Part shown: piece after piece, positions 52,714 to 61,583 of the stretch
Numbering within the stretch: position 1 is the first letter of the stretch
Layout: the number at the start of each line of letters is the position of its first letter
From: Pelotalea chapellei
Lineage (GTDB): Bacteria > Desulfobacterota > Desulfuromonadia > Geobacterales > Pseudopelobacteraceae
Assembly: GCF_018531195.1 (NCBI RefSeq)
Contig: NZ_JAHDYS010000009.1
Span: 1-64,000 of the forward strand
Length of the DNA stretch: 64,000 nt
Direction: 5' to 3'
Made by a program: the position numbers and the translations under genes
Notes under the pieces: model-generated
Seen by the model: only the letters and a program-made list of their open reading frames with translations
Told to the model about the DNA's origin: nothing
Databases searched by the model: none

Positions 52714-53520
52714 ATGGATATCAGGAAGATTTTGGCAGCAGCAGGCATGATCATGACTCTGTCATGCGGAACAGCATTGGCTACCCCCTCTACCCAGATC
52801 TGGATTCCTTCACCGGATGTCAAAGGTTTTAAAGATGTCCATATCGATGTAGATAACTACATGCGTCTCTCCCCCAAAGCCGATGCCGGCCCTAACTACT
52901 ACAATCTCGGTGTGAGCGCAGGTGTGCTCCCTTTTGAAAATGTGAAGCTCGAAGTCGGAGCTGATATGATTGTGAGCGGATTTCAGAACGATAATCAGGC
53001 AGACAATCACCCATTTTATTTCAATGCCAAGCTGGGTACTCCTGAAGACGGCTTTGGCATCAAGGGCCTGCCTGCCTTTGCAGTTGGTGCCTTTAACCTC
53101 GGTACTTATGACAGACCTGATAAAGGGCTCTCCACCCGCCAGAACATAGTCTATGGCCTTGTGGGCAAGACCTTCCCGGTCATCGGTCGCCTGTCGGCAG
53201 GCGGCTACCACGGCTCGTCACGGGCGTTGGCTACTCCCGGTAATCCCAGCGGTACGGACAATAATAACGGTATTCTGGCCTCCTGGGACCGCAGTATGCC
53301 TGAGATTTCCGACAAGCTCTGGCTGGCGGTGGACTACATGAGCGGTAACAATTACAACGGCGAGATTTCCGTCGGTGGCTCCTGGGCCTTCTCAAAACAG
53401 GCTTCGTTGCTGGTCGGTGTTGTTTTCTTCAACCCTTTTTACAATATAAGCGCCGCAGACAATGGCGCTTTGCCCGGCGGAAAGCCGGCTCTGACCACCC
53501 AGCTGGATATTTCTTTCTAG
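52714..53520 (+). CDS. Predicted outer-membrane beta-barrel protein beside glnK-amtB
   Basis: The 268-residue precursor has a Sec signal (ILAAAGMIMTLSCGTALA). The mature protein alternates hydrophobic and polar residues and ends in LDISF with a C-terminal Phe, the classic barrel-assembly signal. ATG 52714 follows AAAGGAG. No known family is recognised. The sigma-54 promoter upstream and glnK downstream suggest a nitrogen-linked porin, but this is inferred from context. Confidence 0.72.
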   Translation: MDIRKILAAAGMIMTLSCGTALATPSTQIWIPSPDVKGFKDVHIDVDNYMRLSPKADAGPNYYNLGVSAGVLPFENVKLEVGADMIVSGFQNDNQADNHPFYFNAKLGTPEDGFGIKGLPAFAVGAFNLGTYDRPDKGLSTRQNIVYGLVGKTFPVIGRLSAGGYHGSSRALATPGNPSGTDNNNGILASWDRSMPEISDKLWLAVDYMSGNNYNGEISVGGSWAFSKQASLLVGVVFFNPFYNISAADNGALPGGKPALTTQLDISF

Positions 53521-53538
53521 GCAGTGCCTCCTTTAATT

Positions 53539-53564
53539 CGGGGGCCGAAAAGCCCCCGCCTTTT
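53539..53564 (+). terminator. Hairpin between the exported-protein gene and glnK
   Basis: The stem cgggggc/gcccccg around CGAAAA is followed by CCTTTTC, 19 bases after the stop. It may partly terminate, giving different levels of the barrel protein and glnK-amtB. Confidence 0.65.
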
Positions 53565-53582
53565 CAGGAGTGATCGTTATAA

Positions 53583-53942
<360 letters not shown>

Positions 53943-54001
53943 GGAGCCTGTGTGACTTCTAGAGACATCTGCCGGCGGAAAAACTTAAACGGAGGCTGTT
54001 T

Positions 54002-55483
54002 ATGAAACTCAGAATTTATTTTGCAGCAATAATGCTCATACTTTTGGCCGGACTGATCCCGGTTTCCGCCATGGCAGAAGAAGTAAAAAGTGCCGCATCT
54101 GCTGAAACAGTTGCAGCACCCGCTGCCACGGCGACCCCTGCCGCCACTTCGGCGACACCGGCAGCTGCCGTTGCAGCCCCGGCTACACCGCCCGACGTCA
54201 AGCCGGTTCTCAATACCGGTGATACCGCCTGGATGCTTGTCTCTTCGGCTTTGGTACTGCTGATGATTCCGGGACTGGCTCTTTTCTACGGTGGCATGGT
54301 TCGTCAGAAAAACGTGCTTTCTACGATGATGCATTCTTTTGTTGCCATGGGGATCGTCGGGGTACAGTGGGCCGTGATCGGTTACTCCCTCGCCTTTGCC
54401 CCTGACTTGGGCAAGATGGGCCTGGTAGGTGACTTCAGCAAGTTTATGCTTGAAGGGCTGATTGTGATGAAGGATGCTGCCAGCGGCACGGTTGAATGGA
54501 CCCTGTTTCAGAATTATACCAAGGAGCCCGGTGCAATTCCTGAACTGGTCTTTGCCATGTATCAGTGCATGTTCGCAATGATCACGGTAGCACTGATCTC
54601 AGGTGCCATGGCCGAGCGTGTGAAGTTCTCCGCATACTGCGTATTCGTGCTGCTCTGGACAACCCTGGTTTATGATCCCCTTGCCCACTGGGTCTGGATG
54701 ACCGATGGATGGCTCTTCAAGAAAGGTGCTCTAGACTTTGCCGGCGGAACTGTAGTCCACCTCTCCTCAGGTATCTCTGCTCTTGCATTCCTCATATTCC
54801 TGGGAAAACGTCACGGATTCCCACAGGAGCGCATGGCACCCCATAACTTGCCATTTACTTTGCTCGGCATCGGGCTGCTTTGGTTCGGCTGGTTCGGGTT
54901 CAATGCCGGTTCAGCAATCGTCGGTGCCAATAATTCCGATGCAGCCGGCGGGTTGGCAGGTCTGGCCTTTGCCACCACCACCATTGCCCCGGCCGCTGCA
55001 GGTCTGTCATGGATGGTTGCAGAGTGGATCCATTCCGGCAAGCCGAGCGCACTTGGTTTCGGTTCGGGTGTTGTGGCTGGCCTGGTTGTAATTACTCCGG
55101 CTGCCGGCTTCGTACAGCCGGGTGCAGCCATTCTGATGGGGCTGGCTGCGGGTGTTGTCTGTTATGGTGGCGTTCTGCTCAAGGCAAAACTCAAGTACGA
55201 CGATTCACTGGATGCCTTTGGCGTGCATGGCATTGGCGGAACATTCGGTGCCATTCTAACCGGCGTGTTTGCAACAGTTGGAGCTACCGGACTCTTGGCA
55301 GGAAACGCAAAGCAGCTGATGATCCAGTTGATCGCTGTTGTTGCTGCCGGAGCATATGCCTTTATCGTGACCCTGGTAATCTCCTTTGTTCTCGATAAAA
55401 CCATTGGTCTGCGTGTTGACAAAGAAGATGAGATCATGGGTCTTGACCAGACACAGCATTCGGAGTCCGGTTACAATATGTAA
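54002..55483 (+). CDS. amtB: AmtB ammonium transporter with long N-terminal linker
   Basis: The 493-residue protein has a signal peptide (ILLAGLIPVSAMA), a roughly 45-residue Ala/Pro/Thr-rich segment, then eleven transmembrane segments. Transport motifs are GGTVVHLSSG and FGVHGIGGTFG, the twin His of the pore. The linker makes it longer than E. coli AmtB (428 before processing). It should conduct ammonium and be gated by the GlnK encoded upstream. Confidence 0.95.
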   Translation: MKLRIYFAAIMLILLAGLIPVSAMAEEVKSAASAETVAAPAATATPAATSATPAAAVAAPATPPDVKPVLNTGDTAWMLVSSALVLLMIPGLALFYGGMVRQKNVLSTMMHSFVAMGIVGVQWAVIGYSLAFAPDLGKMGLVGDFSKFMLEGLIVMKDAASGTVEWTLFQNYTKEPGAIPELVFAMYQCMFAMITVALISGAMAERVKFSAYCVFVLLWTTLVYDPLAHWVWMTDGWLFKKGALDFAGGTVVHLSSGISALAFLIFLGKRHGFPQERMAPHNLPFTLLGIGLLWFGWFGFNAGSAIVGANNSDAAGGLAGLAFATTTIAPAAAGLSWMVAEWIHSGKPSALGFGSGVVAGLVVITPAAGFVQPGAAILMGLAAGVVCYGGVLLKAKLKYDDSLDAFGVHGIGGTFGAILTGVFATVGATGLLAGNAKQLMIQLIAVVAAGAYAFIVTLVISFVLDKTIGLRVDKEDEIMGLDQTQHSESGYNM

Positions 55484-55511
55484 TCTTCGGGTTTGAAGTA
55501 ACGTGAAGAAC

Positions 55512-55549
55512 AAAACAGCCGCTAATCTCGAGATTCGCGGCTGTTTTTC
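55512..55549 (+). terminator. Terminator of glnK-amtB
   Basis: The stem aaaacagccgc/gcggctgtttt with a TTTTTC tail lies 29 bases after the amtB stop. Confidence 0.88.
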
Positions 55550-55570
55550 TTTGTCGGAGCAATTAGGTAC

Positions 55571-55606
55571 AAAAAAAGACCGATCTCATCGCGGAGACGG
55601 TCTTTC
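55571..55606. terminator. Terminator of the rlpA-like gene
   Basis: The stem aaagaccg and cggtcttt with an inner tctc/gaga helix has poly-A on the left, which gives T's on the minus strand. Confidence 0.75.
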
Positions 55607-55637
55607 TAAAACTTTTAAAATTTGCTGCCGTTGGGTG

Positions 55638-56147
55638 TCAGGCCGGTTCCTCTTCTGAACCGTCCAGTAACGGAACAATGACAACTTTAATCTTGCCCTT
55701 GCCCAAAAGGCCTATTTTTTGAGCAGCAGCGCGGGAAAGATCGATGAAAGGGAACGGTTTTGCAGCGCAACGGTCATTGACTGTGACTTCCACAGCCTGG
55801 CTTGTTGCAGGATTTATTACTCGCACCACCGTGCCCAGCGGCAGGTTGTGATGTGCGGCGGTCATCTTTTCCGGACGATAGCGATGGCCGGAGGTGGTTC
55901 GTTTACCGGTAAAACGGGAGGCGTAATAGGAGGCATACCCTCTTTTTGCTTCCCTGGGGCTGCTTTTGGTGATCAGCTCCTCCAGGGGTGAATCGGGAGG
56001 ATTGGTGAGTTCATTCAGTAGCGCATCGGAGCTCTCGGCCAGCTGATCATCGACTGTCAGTAATTCGGCATTGGCTGCTGCGGCGCTGAATGCCAGAGTA
56101 CAGGCGAGAACGGCGCAGAGCTTTTTTCCTATAAAATTCACATTCAT
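55638..56147 (-). CDS. RlpA-family septal ring lytic transglycosylase-like protein
   Basis: The 169-residue precursor has a Sec signal (LCAVLACTLAFSAAAANA) and a double-psi beta-barrel domain with GYASYYASRFTGKRTTSGHRY, LPLGTVVRVIN, TVNDRCAAKPFPFIDLSRAAA. The usual NDRGP becomes NDRCA, but the catalytic Asp region is kept. No SPOR domain or lipobox is present, so it is a short secreted form acting on peptidoglycan. Confidence 0.88.
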   Translation of the reverse strand: MNVNFIGKKLCAVLACTLAFSAAAANAELLTVDDQLAESSDALLNELTNPPDSPLEELITKSSPREAKRGYASYYASRFTGKRTTSGHRYRPEKMTAAHHNLPLGTVVRVINPATSQAVEVTVNDRCAAKPFPFIDLSRAAAQKIGLLGKGKIKVVIVPLLDGSEEEPA

Positions 56148-56243
56148 AGAAACTCCTTAGCGGTATCTTATACTATACCAGAGCGGGATGGTCAAGTTAT
56201 GAACGTGTTTCAGCGGATTGGCTTGCTTAGGAGCCTATCGGAC

Positions 56244-57137
56244 TTAGGAATGACAGGCTCCTAGGTACTCACGAATTCCTGCCTCAAAGGAAATTGGTTC
56301 GAAGTTGAATGTCTGCTTCCAGTTACCATCGCAGATGTTTTCCTCCAGCAGCATCTGCAGTTGGTCCATTGTGATCGGAAAAGGAGGGAGGTGCTGCATG
56401 ACCGGAATGACCAGCTTCATCAGTCCTAACGGTAATTGTGGTTTGAACGGAGCTGGTCTGCCCATGGCGGCGGCTATCCTGTCCAATAGTTCTTGATAGG
56501 TGAAGCGATCGTTGCCGCAGAGCTCGTAACTCTGCCTCACTGTTGCGGGCAGTTCCAGGCAGAGAGTAAAACAGCGGGCCACATCATCTGCATGGATAGG
56601 TTGTAGCCGGTACTTCCCGTCTCCCATGACCGGCATGACGGGCGCCAGGCGGAGGTTTTCCGCCAGCATGTTTACGAAGGCATCCTTGGGACCGAAAATA
56701 AGCGATGGGCGCAGGATGGTCCAGGAAAGGCCGCTGGCCCGTACCAGCTCTTCCGCCTTGAACTTGGTCTTATGATATTCGGAGACGGCATCGGGCCGGG
56801 TGCCGAGGGCAGACATCTGCAGATAACGATCGATTCCTGCTTCCCGGGCCATGGCCAGGGCGTTGGCGGTGGCTGTAACGTGCAGGCGCTGGAAGGTCGT
56901 GCCTTTGGATGGGAACTCGCGGATGATGCCGACCAGGTTGATCAGTGCCTGGCAGCCTTCGGCCGCCCCCCCCAGGGTCTCCATCCGAGTGATGTCGCCT
57001 TTGACCTGCTCCACTCCATCTTCCAGTCCGTCAGTCTGGCGGTGAACCAGAAGGCGCAGTTGGTGACCCTTTCGCAGCAGTTCTTTACGCAGGTGACTTC
57101 CGACAAAGCCTGTGCCGCCGGTGATTAAGATTTTCAT
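56244..57137 (-). CDS. SDR/NAD(P)-binding protein, complex I NDUFA9-like
   Basis: The 297-residue protein begins MKILITGGTGFVGSHLRKEL (Rossmann GxxGxxG) and has LINLVGIIRE, YLQMSALGTRPDAVSEYHKTK and WTILRPSLIFGPKDAFVN. This pattern is typical of the atypical short-chain dehydrogenases related to NDUFA9/NmrA. The substrate is unknown; a quinone or respiratory assembly role is only known for the eukaryotic relative. Confidence 0.87.
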   Translation of the reverse strand: MKILITGGTGFVGSHLRKELLRKGHQLRLLVHRQTDGLEDGVEQVKGDITRMETLGGAAEGCQALINLVGIIREFPSKGTTFQRLHVTATANALAMAREAGIDRYLQMSALGTRPDAVSEYHKTKFKAEELVRASGLSWTILRPSLIFGPKDAFVNMLAENLRLAPVMPVMGDGKYRLQPIHADDVARCFTLCLELPATVRQSYELCGNDRFTYQELLDRIAAAMGRPAPFKPQLPLGLMKLVIPVMQHLPPFPITMDQLQMLLEENICDGNWKQTFNFEPISFEAGIREYLGACHS

Positions 57138-57165
57138 GGTCTGCTCCTTGTCCTGTAATTTTACT

Positions 57166-57207
57166 ACAGGCTGTTGAAAAACATACCAAGGGGGATGAAC
57201 AGCCTGT
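57166..57207. repeat. Inverted repeat between SDR and YqaA-like genes
   Basis: Perfect 10-base arms acaggctgtt and aacagcctgt surround a 22-base loop; the right arm touches the stop of the downstream gene. It could be a weak terminator or a fragment of the gttgaaaaac repeat family. Confidence 0.5.
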
Positions 57208-57696
57208 TCAACTGATGGAGCGCAGGGTTATCCATGCGATGACTGCATAGCGCAGCAGTTTTCCCGATGCGACCAGACCACTGAAGAACCAGAAATTAAC
57301 GCGCATCAGCCCCCCCACCAGGCAAAGCGGGTCCCCAATGACAGGTACCCAGGAAAAAAAGAGAGAAAAAATGCCATAGCGCTGGTAGTAGCCACGGGCC
57401 CGTTCCTGCTGTGCCTGGGAAATGCGGAAAACTTTTTCGATCAGCCAGCTGCCGCCATAAAGGCCGACCAGCCAGGTGGTGGTTGCGCCCAGGTAATTTC
57501 CGGCAGTAGCGGTCAGAATGGCCGGCAGGGGAGGGTAGCCCTTGGCCAGCATCATCACCAGCAACCATTCTGATCCCATGGGGATCAGTGTCGATGCCAA
57601 CAGGCTTACCAAAAACAGCGAGCCGTATCCGGGCTGATTGAGCCAACCATGGGCTGCGACAATATATGTCAGAAATGTGTTGTCAATTTGCTCCAT
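57208..57696 (-). CDS. YqaA/DedA-like membrane protein
   Basis: The 162-residue protein has about four hydrophobic segments and the YqaA/VTT-type phrases STLIPMGSEWLLVMMLAKGYP, TAGNYLGATTTWLVGLYGG and SWVPVIGDPLCLVGGLMRVNFW. It belongs to the DedA-like SNARE-associated superfamily, thought to handle lipids. ATG 57696 is preferred; a TTG at 57735 is in frame without a clear ribosome site. Confidence 0.83.
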   Translation of the reverse strand: MEQIDNTFLTYIVAAHGWLNQPGYGSLFLVSLLASTLIPMGSEWLLVMMLAKGYPPLPAILTATAGNYLGATTTWLVGLYGGSWLIEKVFRISQAQQERARGYYQRYGIFSLFFSWVPVIGDPLCLVGGLMRVNFWFFSGLVASGKLLRYAVIAWITLRSIS

Positions 57697-57903
57697 ATAA
57701 TTACAATGCCTCTTCGTAAAATTGATTAGCCTCAATCTTCCGCCTAAGAAGTTTCTCCCCCTTCAAGTACCCTCTGGGGCATAAAGGGGAGGGAGATATA
57801 AGCCATCGAAAGATAAACGCTAATCTAGTTGCAAAGCCATAAATTGATTCTTATTTATCGGTGGACATTGTAACGGGAAATAATATTTCGGCAAGGAGCG
57901 AAT

Positions 57904-58929
57904 ATGCAGAAGGGGAAACCGGCTAAAAAGTATTCCCAGGCGGGGCGGCTGCACAGGATCATTCGGATGCTGGAAGTGCGACGCGGCCTGACCCTGGATG
58001 AGCTTGCGGAAGAGTGCGATGTTGATCGGCGTACCATTCATCGCGATCTGAAGGCCGTTGAGGAGGCTGGCTACACACTCACCAGCGAATGGCAGGAGGG
58101 TAAGAAGTGCTACAGCTTCCTGACAAAGTCGCGCCACCTGCCGCCGATCACCTTCACCCTGAACCAGCTGATGTCTCTTTATCTGCTGCGTTCCCTGGGA
58201 GTGTACCTGGCCGGAACGCCCTTTCAAGGCGAGATTGAAGAGGTCTTCCACAGTATCAATTCCGTATTGCCGGACCGTTATGTTGCACATCTGGAGCGTA
58301 TTGCGCGAGTTTCCCTGCCGGTCCTGCACGGAGCCCGGGACTACAATGCTGCAGCAGCCTACATGGGGGAGCTTCAGCGGGCGCTGCTCCACCAGTTTCG
58401 GGTGCAGTTGAGCTATGCAAAAAAAGGGCTTCATGCGACCGAGGAATATCTGCTTGATCCCTACACGCTGGTTTTTCACAAGGGTGGAGTCTATCTTCTG
58501 GGATATGCCCATAATCGCGGAGGGATGCGGCTGTTTGCCCTGGAGCGCGTGCGCGGGGTCGAAGTGACTCGCCAGCGTTTCGAGCTTCCGGAAAAATATG
58601 CACCCGAAGAGCACTTTGATAGCGCTTTTGGACTGGTAAGTGATCGCAAAATGAATGTGGTTGTACGTTTCTCTCCCGAGGTTGCCCATGCGATACGTGA
58701 GCGCATCTGGAGACCGGGACAAAAGCTTGAGAGCGACGGAGAAGGCTATCTCAGGCTTGAGTTTCAAGCTGCCGGCGAAATGGAACTGGTATCATGGATA
58801 CTTTCCTATGGCGCCCACGCCGAGGTGCTGGAGCCTCCCGAGCTGCGTAGAGAGGTCAAGCGGCAGGTGCGGGAGATGCGCCAGTTTTATCGCAACAAGG
58901 ACAAAAAGCAGGAATTAAAAGGTCGTTGA
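57904..58929 (+). CDS. WYL-domain transcriptional regulator
   Basis: The 341-residue regulator has an N-terminal DeoR/HTH_11 helix-turn-helix (LTLDELAEECDVDRRTIHRDL) and a WYL domain around residues 170-240 (YLLDPYTLVFHKGGVYLLGY, RLFALERVRGVEVT), followed by a WCX-like C terminus. The family senses oligonucleotides or DNA damage signals. The stop codon TGA lies within the left inverted repeat of the element starting at 58925. Confidence 0.9.
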   Translation: MQKGKPAKKYSQAGRLHRIIRMLEVRRGLTLDELAEECDVDRRTIHRDLKAVEEAGYTLTSEWQEGKKCYSFLTKSRHLPPITFTLNQLMSLYLLRSLGVYLAGTPFQGEIEEVFHSINSVLPDRYVAHLERIARVSLPVLHGARDYNAAAAYMGELQRALLHQFRVQLSYAKKGLHATEEYLLDPYTLVFHKGGVYLLGYAHNRGGMRLFALERVRGVEVTRQRFELPEKYAPEEHFDSAFGLVSDRKMNVVVRFSPEVAHAIRERIWRPGQKLESDGEGYLRLEFQAAGEMELVSWILSYGAHAEVLEPPELRREVKRQVREMRQFYRNKDKKQELKGR

Positions 58930-59114
58930 AAAACAGCCATCTCGCCGCCGTCCTCGAAAGCCGCCTTGTGGCTTCGGCCTAAAGCCTCACCCTTCGGGCG
59001 CCTTCGCGGTCCACTTTCACACGTGAAAGTGTGCGACGGATTATGCTCATGCCTCCGCGGGACTTTCTCCGGATGTGACGATCTGACTATTTTTGAAGGA
59101 CCTGAGTTTTTCAA
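58925..59114. repeat. Complete 190-bp dispersed element with gttgaaaaac ends
   Basis: The terminal inverted repeats gttgaaaaac (58925-58934) and gtttttcaac (59105-59114) are exact. The interior has a ccgcggga/tttctccgg section also found at 71-130 near the window start. It overlaps the last five bases of the WYL gene and supplies its stop. Confidence 0.68.
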
Positions 59115-59142
59115 CAGTCTGATAAAGCGCTAAACGGCATGT

Positions 59143-59171
59143 TTGACAAGCGTGGCAGGCTGCATTATAAC
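59143..59171 (+). promoter_or_regulatory. Sigma-70 promoter of the methyltransferase-HAD operon
   Basis: TTGACA, exactly 17 bases, TATAAC; 39 bases before the ATG at 59211. Confidence 0.7.
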
Positions 59172-59210
59172 AATGCTTCTTTATTTCCCAGGAACTTACG
59201 GAACTGACAT

Positions 59211-60353
59211 ATGAGTGACCACCAGCAGCTGCACGACATTATCGCCGCCCGCATTGCAAAAGAGGGACGCATCACCTTTGCTGCTTTTATGGAAGCCTGT
59301 CTCTACGAGCCGGAGCTTGGTTATTATACTTCTGCAGGTCGCAAGGTGGGTGCAGAGGGAGATTTTTACACCAGCATTTCCGTGCATGCCGCCTTTGGCC
59401 GGGTGATTGCCAGGGAGATGGCCCAGATGTGGCGCAGTATGGGGTCTCCCGCAGAGTTTACCCTGGTGGAATGCGGAGCGGGTAACGGCCGGCTGGCTTG
59501 CGACATCCTGGACTATCTCGCCGAACGGGAGCCGGTGATGTATGGCGGACTCTCTCTGGTGCTGGTCGAGCGGGAACCGACACTGGAACAGGCCCAAGCC
59601 CGGCTGTTGGCGCAGCATCTTGAACATGTACGCTGGCTGGCGCCCGATGAATTTTACAGCGGCTCATTCACTTTCAGCGGCTGTCTGTACAGCAACGAAC
59701 TTGTGGATGCCTTGCCGGTACATCGCGTGGTGATGACCGAAGAAGGCCTGCAAGAGGTCTATGTAACCCTCAAGGATGGTGAGCTGATGGAAGAGGCGGG
59801 AGCGCTGTCGACTCCGGCCCTGGAGGAGTATCTGCAGCGCCTCGGCATTCAGCTCCACCCTGGCAAGCAGGCGGAGATCAACCTGATCGCCCTGGAGTGG
59901 CTGACCACGGTAGCGCAAGCACTGCAGCAGGGTTTCATAATGACCATCGATTATGGCTATCCGGCAGAGGAGCTGTTCGCTCCCCACCGCATGCGGGGTA
60001 CGCTGCTCTGTTACCATCGTCACCAGACCGAAGAAAATCCGTATATCCGCCTTGGTCAACAGGATATTACCTCCCATGTGGATTTCACCAGTCTGATGAA
60101 ACGAGGTGCGGAAATTGGTCTCCAATCAGAATGGTTCGGAGAACAGTACCGCTTTCTGATGGCCACCGGCATCATTGAGGAGCTGGAGGAAGTGGAGCGT
60201 TCGGATGTTTCCGAAGAGGAAAAACTTCGCATACGCCTTGCTTTGAAAAAGTTGATCATGCCTGAGGGAATGGGAGGCATTTTCAGGGTGCTTGTGCAGT
60301 CCAAAGGAATCGCTGAACCGCGTCTGCTCTGTCAGCGCCGGATCGGAGGATAG
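59211..60353 (+). CDS. MidA/NDUFAF7-type SAM-dependent methyltransferase
   Basis: The 380-residue protein belongs to the DUF185 family: ARIAKEGRITFAAFMEACLY, GYYTSAGRKVGAEGDFYTS and a SAM site LVECGAGNGRLACDIL near residue 84, then YSNELVDALPVHRV. The mitochondrial relative methylates a complex I subunit Arg. A similar role on NADH dehydrogenase is possible but not shown. Its stop is immediately followed by the HAD gene ATG. Confidence 0.9.
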   Translation: MSDHQQLHDIIAARIAKEGRITFAAFMEACLYEPELGYYTSAGRKVGAEGDFYTSISVHAAFGRVIAREMAQMWRSMGSPAEFTLVECGAGNGRLACDILDYLAEREPVMYGGLSLVLVEREPTLEQAQARLLAQHLEHVRWLAPDEFYSGSFTFSGCLYSNELVDALPVHRVVMTEEGLQEVYVTLKDGELMEEAGALSTPALEEYLQRLGIQLHPGKQAEINLIALEWLTTVAQALQQGFIMTIDYGYPAEELFAPHRMRGTLLCYHRHQTEENPYIRLGQQDITSHVDFTSLMKRGAEIGLQSEWFGEQYRFLMATGIIEELEEVERSDVSEEEKLRIRLALKKLIMPEGMGGIFRVLVQSKGIAEPRLLCQRRIGG

Positions 60354-60998
60354 ATGCAGTCTGCCGGCGCCGTTGCAATCAGGGCCATAGTCTTCGATCT
60401 GGACGGGACATTATACGTCTCGCCTGAATTTGCCGCAGTCATCCAGGAAGCTGCAGTTATCTATATGGCTGCTTTGAAGGGAATGGAGCGGGATGAAATG
60501 CGGGCAATGATGGCCGCCACGCGCGCCAGGATGACCGAGGAGAGCGGTCTTCAGCCAACCCTGTCGGCCGTCTGCACTGAGCTTGGCGGAAACATCATCG
60601 ACCTGCATGGTTTCTTTAGCAAATACCTCAAACCTGAAGAGTGTCTGGTGCGCGACGACCGGGTGGTAACACTGCTGGAAAGGCTTCGAAGCAGATATGG
60701 CCTGTATGTCTATACCAATAACAATCACTCGGTAACGACCCGAATTATTGACTGCCTCGGTCTTGACAATATATTCAGCGCTGTCTTTGCCATAGATGAT
60801 CTGTGGATAGGCAAGCCGGACGAGGCAAGGCTGGATCAGATACTGAAAACCATTGGGCACGCACCGGGGGAGGTACTTTTTGTCGGAGACCGCTTTGATG
60901 TGGATCTGCGGCTTCCGGAACAGAAGGGGTGCCCGATCTATCTCAGTCAGAGCGTGGATCAATTGCTGCGGCTGGATGCACTACTGAACAGCAACTAG
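60354..60998 (+). CDS. HAD-family hydrolase
   Basis: The 214-residue phosphatase-like protein has motif I VFDLDGTLYVSP, motif II YTNNNH, Lys in GKPDEA and motif IV FVGDRFDVDL. Cap domain I is helical (residues 25-95). Typical activities are phosphoglycolate or nucleotide dephosphorylation; the substrate is not clear. No gap with the methyltransferase gene. Confidence 0.88.
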   Translation: MQSAGAVAIRAIVFDLDGTLYVSPEFAAVIQEAAVIYMAALKGMERDEMRAMMAATRARMTEESGLQPTLSAVCTELGGNIIDLHGFFSKYLKPEECLVRDDRVVTLLERLRSRYGLYVYTNNNHSVTTRIIDCLGLDNIFSAVFAIDDLWIGKPDEARLDQILKTIGHAPGEVLFVGDRFDVDLRLPEQKGCPIYLSQSVDQLLRLDALLNSN

Positions 60999-61037
60999 TC
61001 ATTTGAAGAAAAAACATATTCCAAGGAGGATTTCAAT

Positions 61038-61487
61038 ATGAGCAACAATAAGGAAATGCTTGACGCCATTATGCGCGCCATTGAGTTGGAGAAGGAAACG
61101 TTTGATTTTTATGTGAAGGCCGAGCACAAGACCTTTAATCCCGCGGGAAAGCGGATCTTCAAGTGGCTTGCGTCTACCGAGGAAGCTCATTACATGAAGC
61201 TGTCGGACCTGTACAACTCCCTGCATGAGAGCGGACGCTGGGTTTTTTATGGCGGCTCGGATTTCGGCCTGGTTCCGACTGGCGATGAGCATCAGGTTAC
61301 CTTCGAAACCGATGATATCGAAGCCCTTCAGATTGCCCGGGACATCGAACAGCGTGGCATCAATCTGTACGAAGAGATGATTGGAAAGGCCAGCGATCCA
61401 CAAGGCAAGTCAATGCTGGAGACTCTCAGGAATGAGGAGATTGAGCATCTGCGGATCATCACGGAGAAGCTTGAAACGTTGAAGTAG
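61038..61487 (+). CDS. Ferritin-like (rubrerythrin-type) diiron protein
   Basis: The 149-residue four-helix protein has the metal-ligand pattern IELEKETFDFY, STEEAHYMK, IARDIEQRGINLYEEM and NEEIEHLRII, giving two E and two ExxH motifs. No rubredoxin domain is attached. It should bind a diiron centre for peroxide reduction or iron handling. A strong AAGGAGG precedes the ATG, and a terminator follows. Confidence 0.87.
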   Translation: MSNNKEMLDAIMRAIELEKETFDFYVKAEHKTFNPAGKRIFKWLASTEEAHYMKLSDLYNSLHESGRWVFYGGSDFGLVPTGDEHQVTFETDDIEALQIARDIEQRGINLYEEMIGKASDPQGKSMLETLRNEEIEHLRIITEKLETLK

Positions 61488-61501
61488 GATATTAACCTTC
61501 A

Positions 61502-61527
61502 GGGGCGGCCAGGTCTGGCCGCCCTTT
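61502..61527 (+). terminator. Terminator of the ferritin-like gene
   Basis: The stem gggcggcca/tggccgccc around GGTC, followed by TTTC, lies 15 bases after the stop. Confidence 0.82.
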
Positions 61528-61583
61528 CATTCCTCTGCTGTACATCTTCTGCCTGCAAGCAACTGAACCAAGAGAACCCACCA

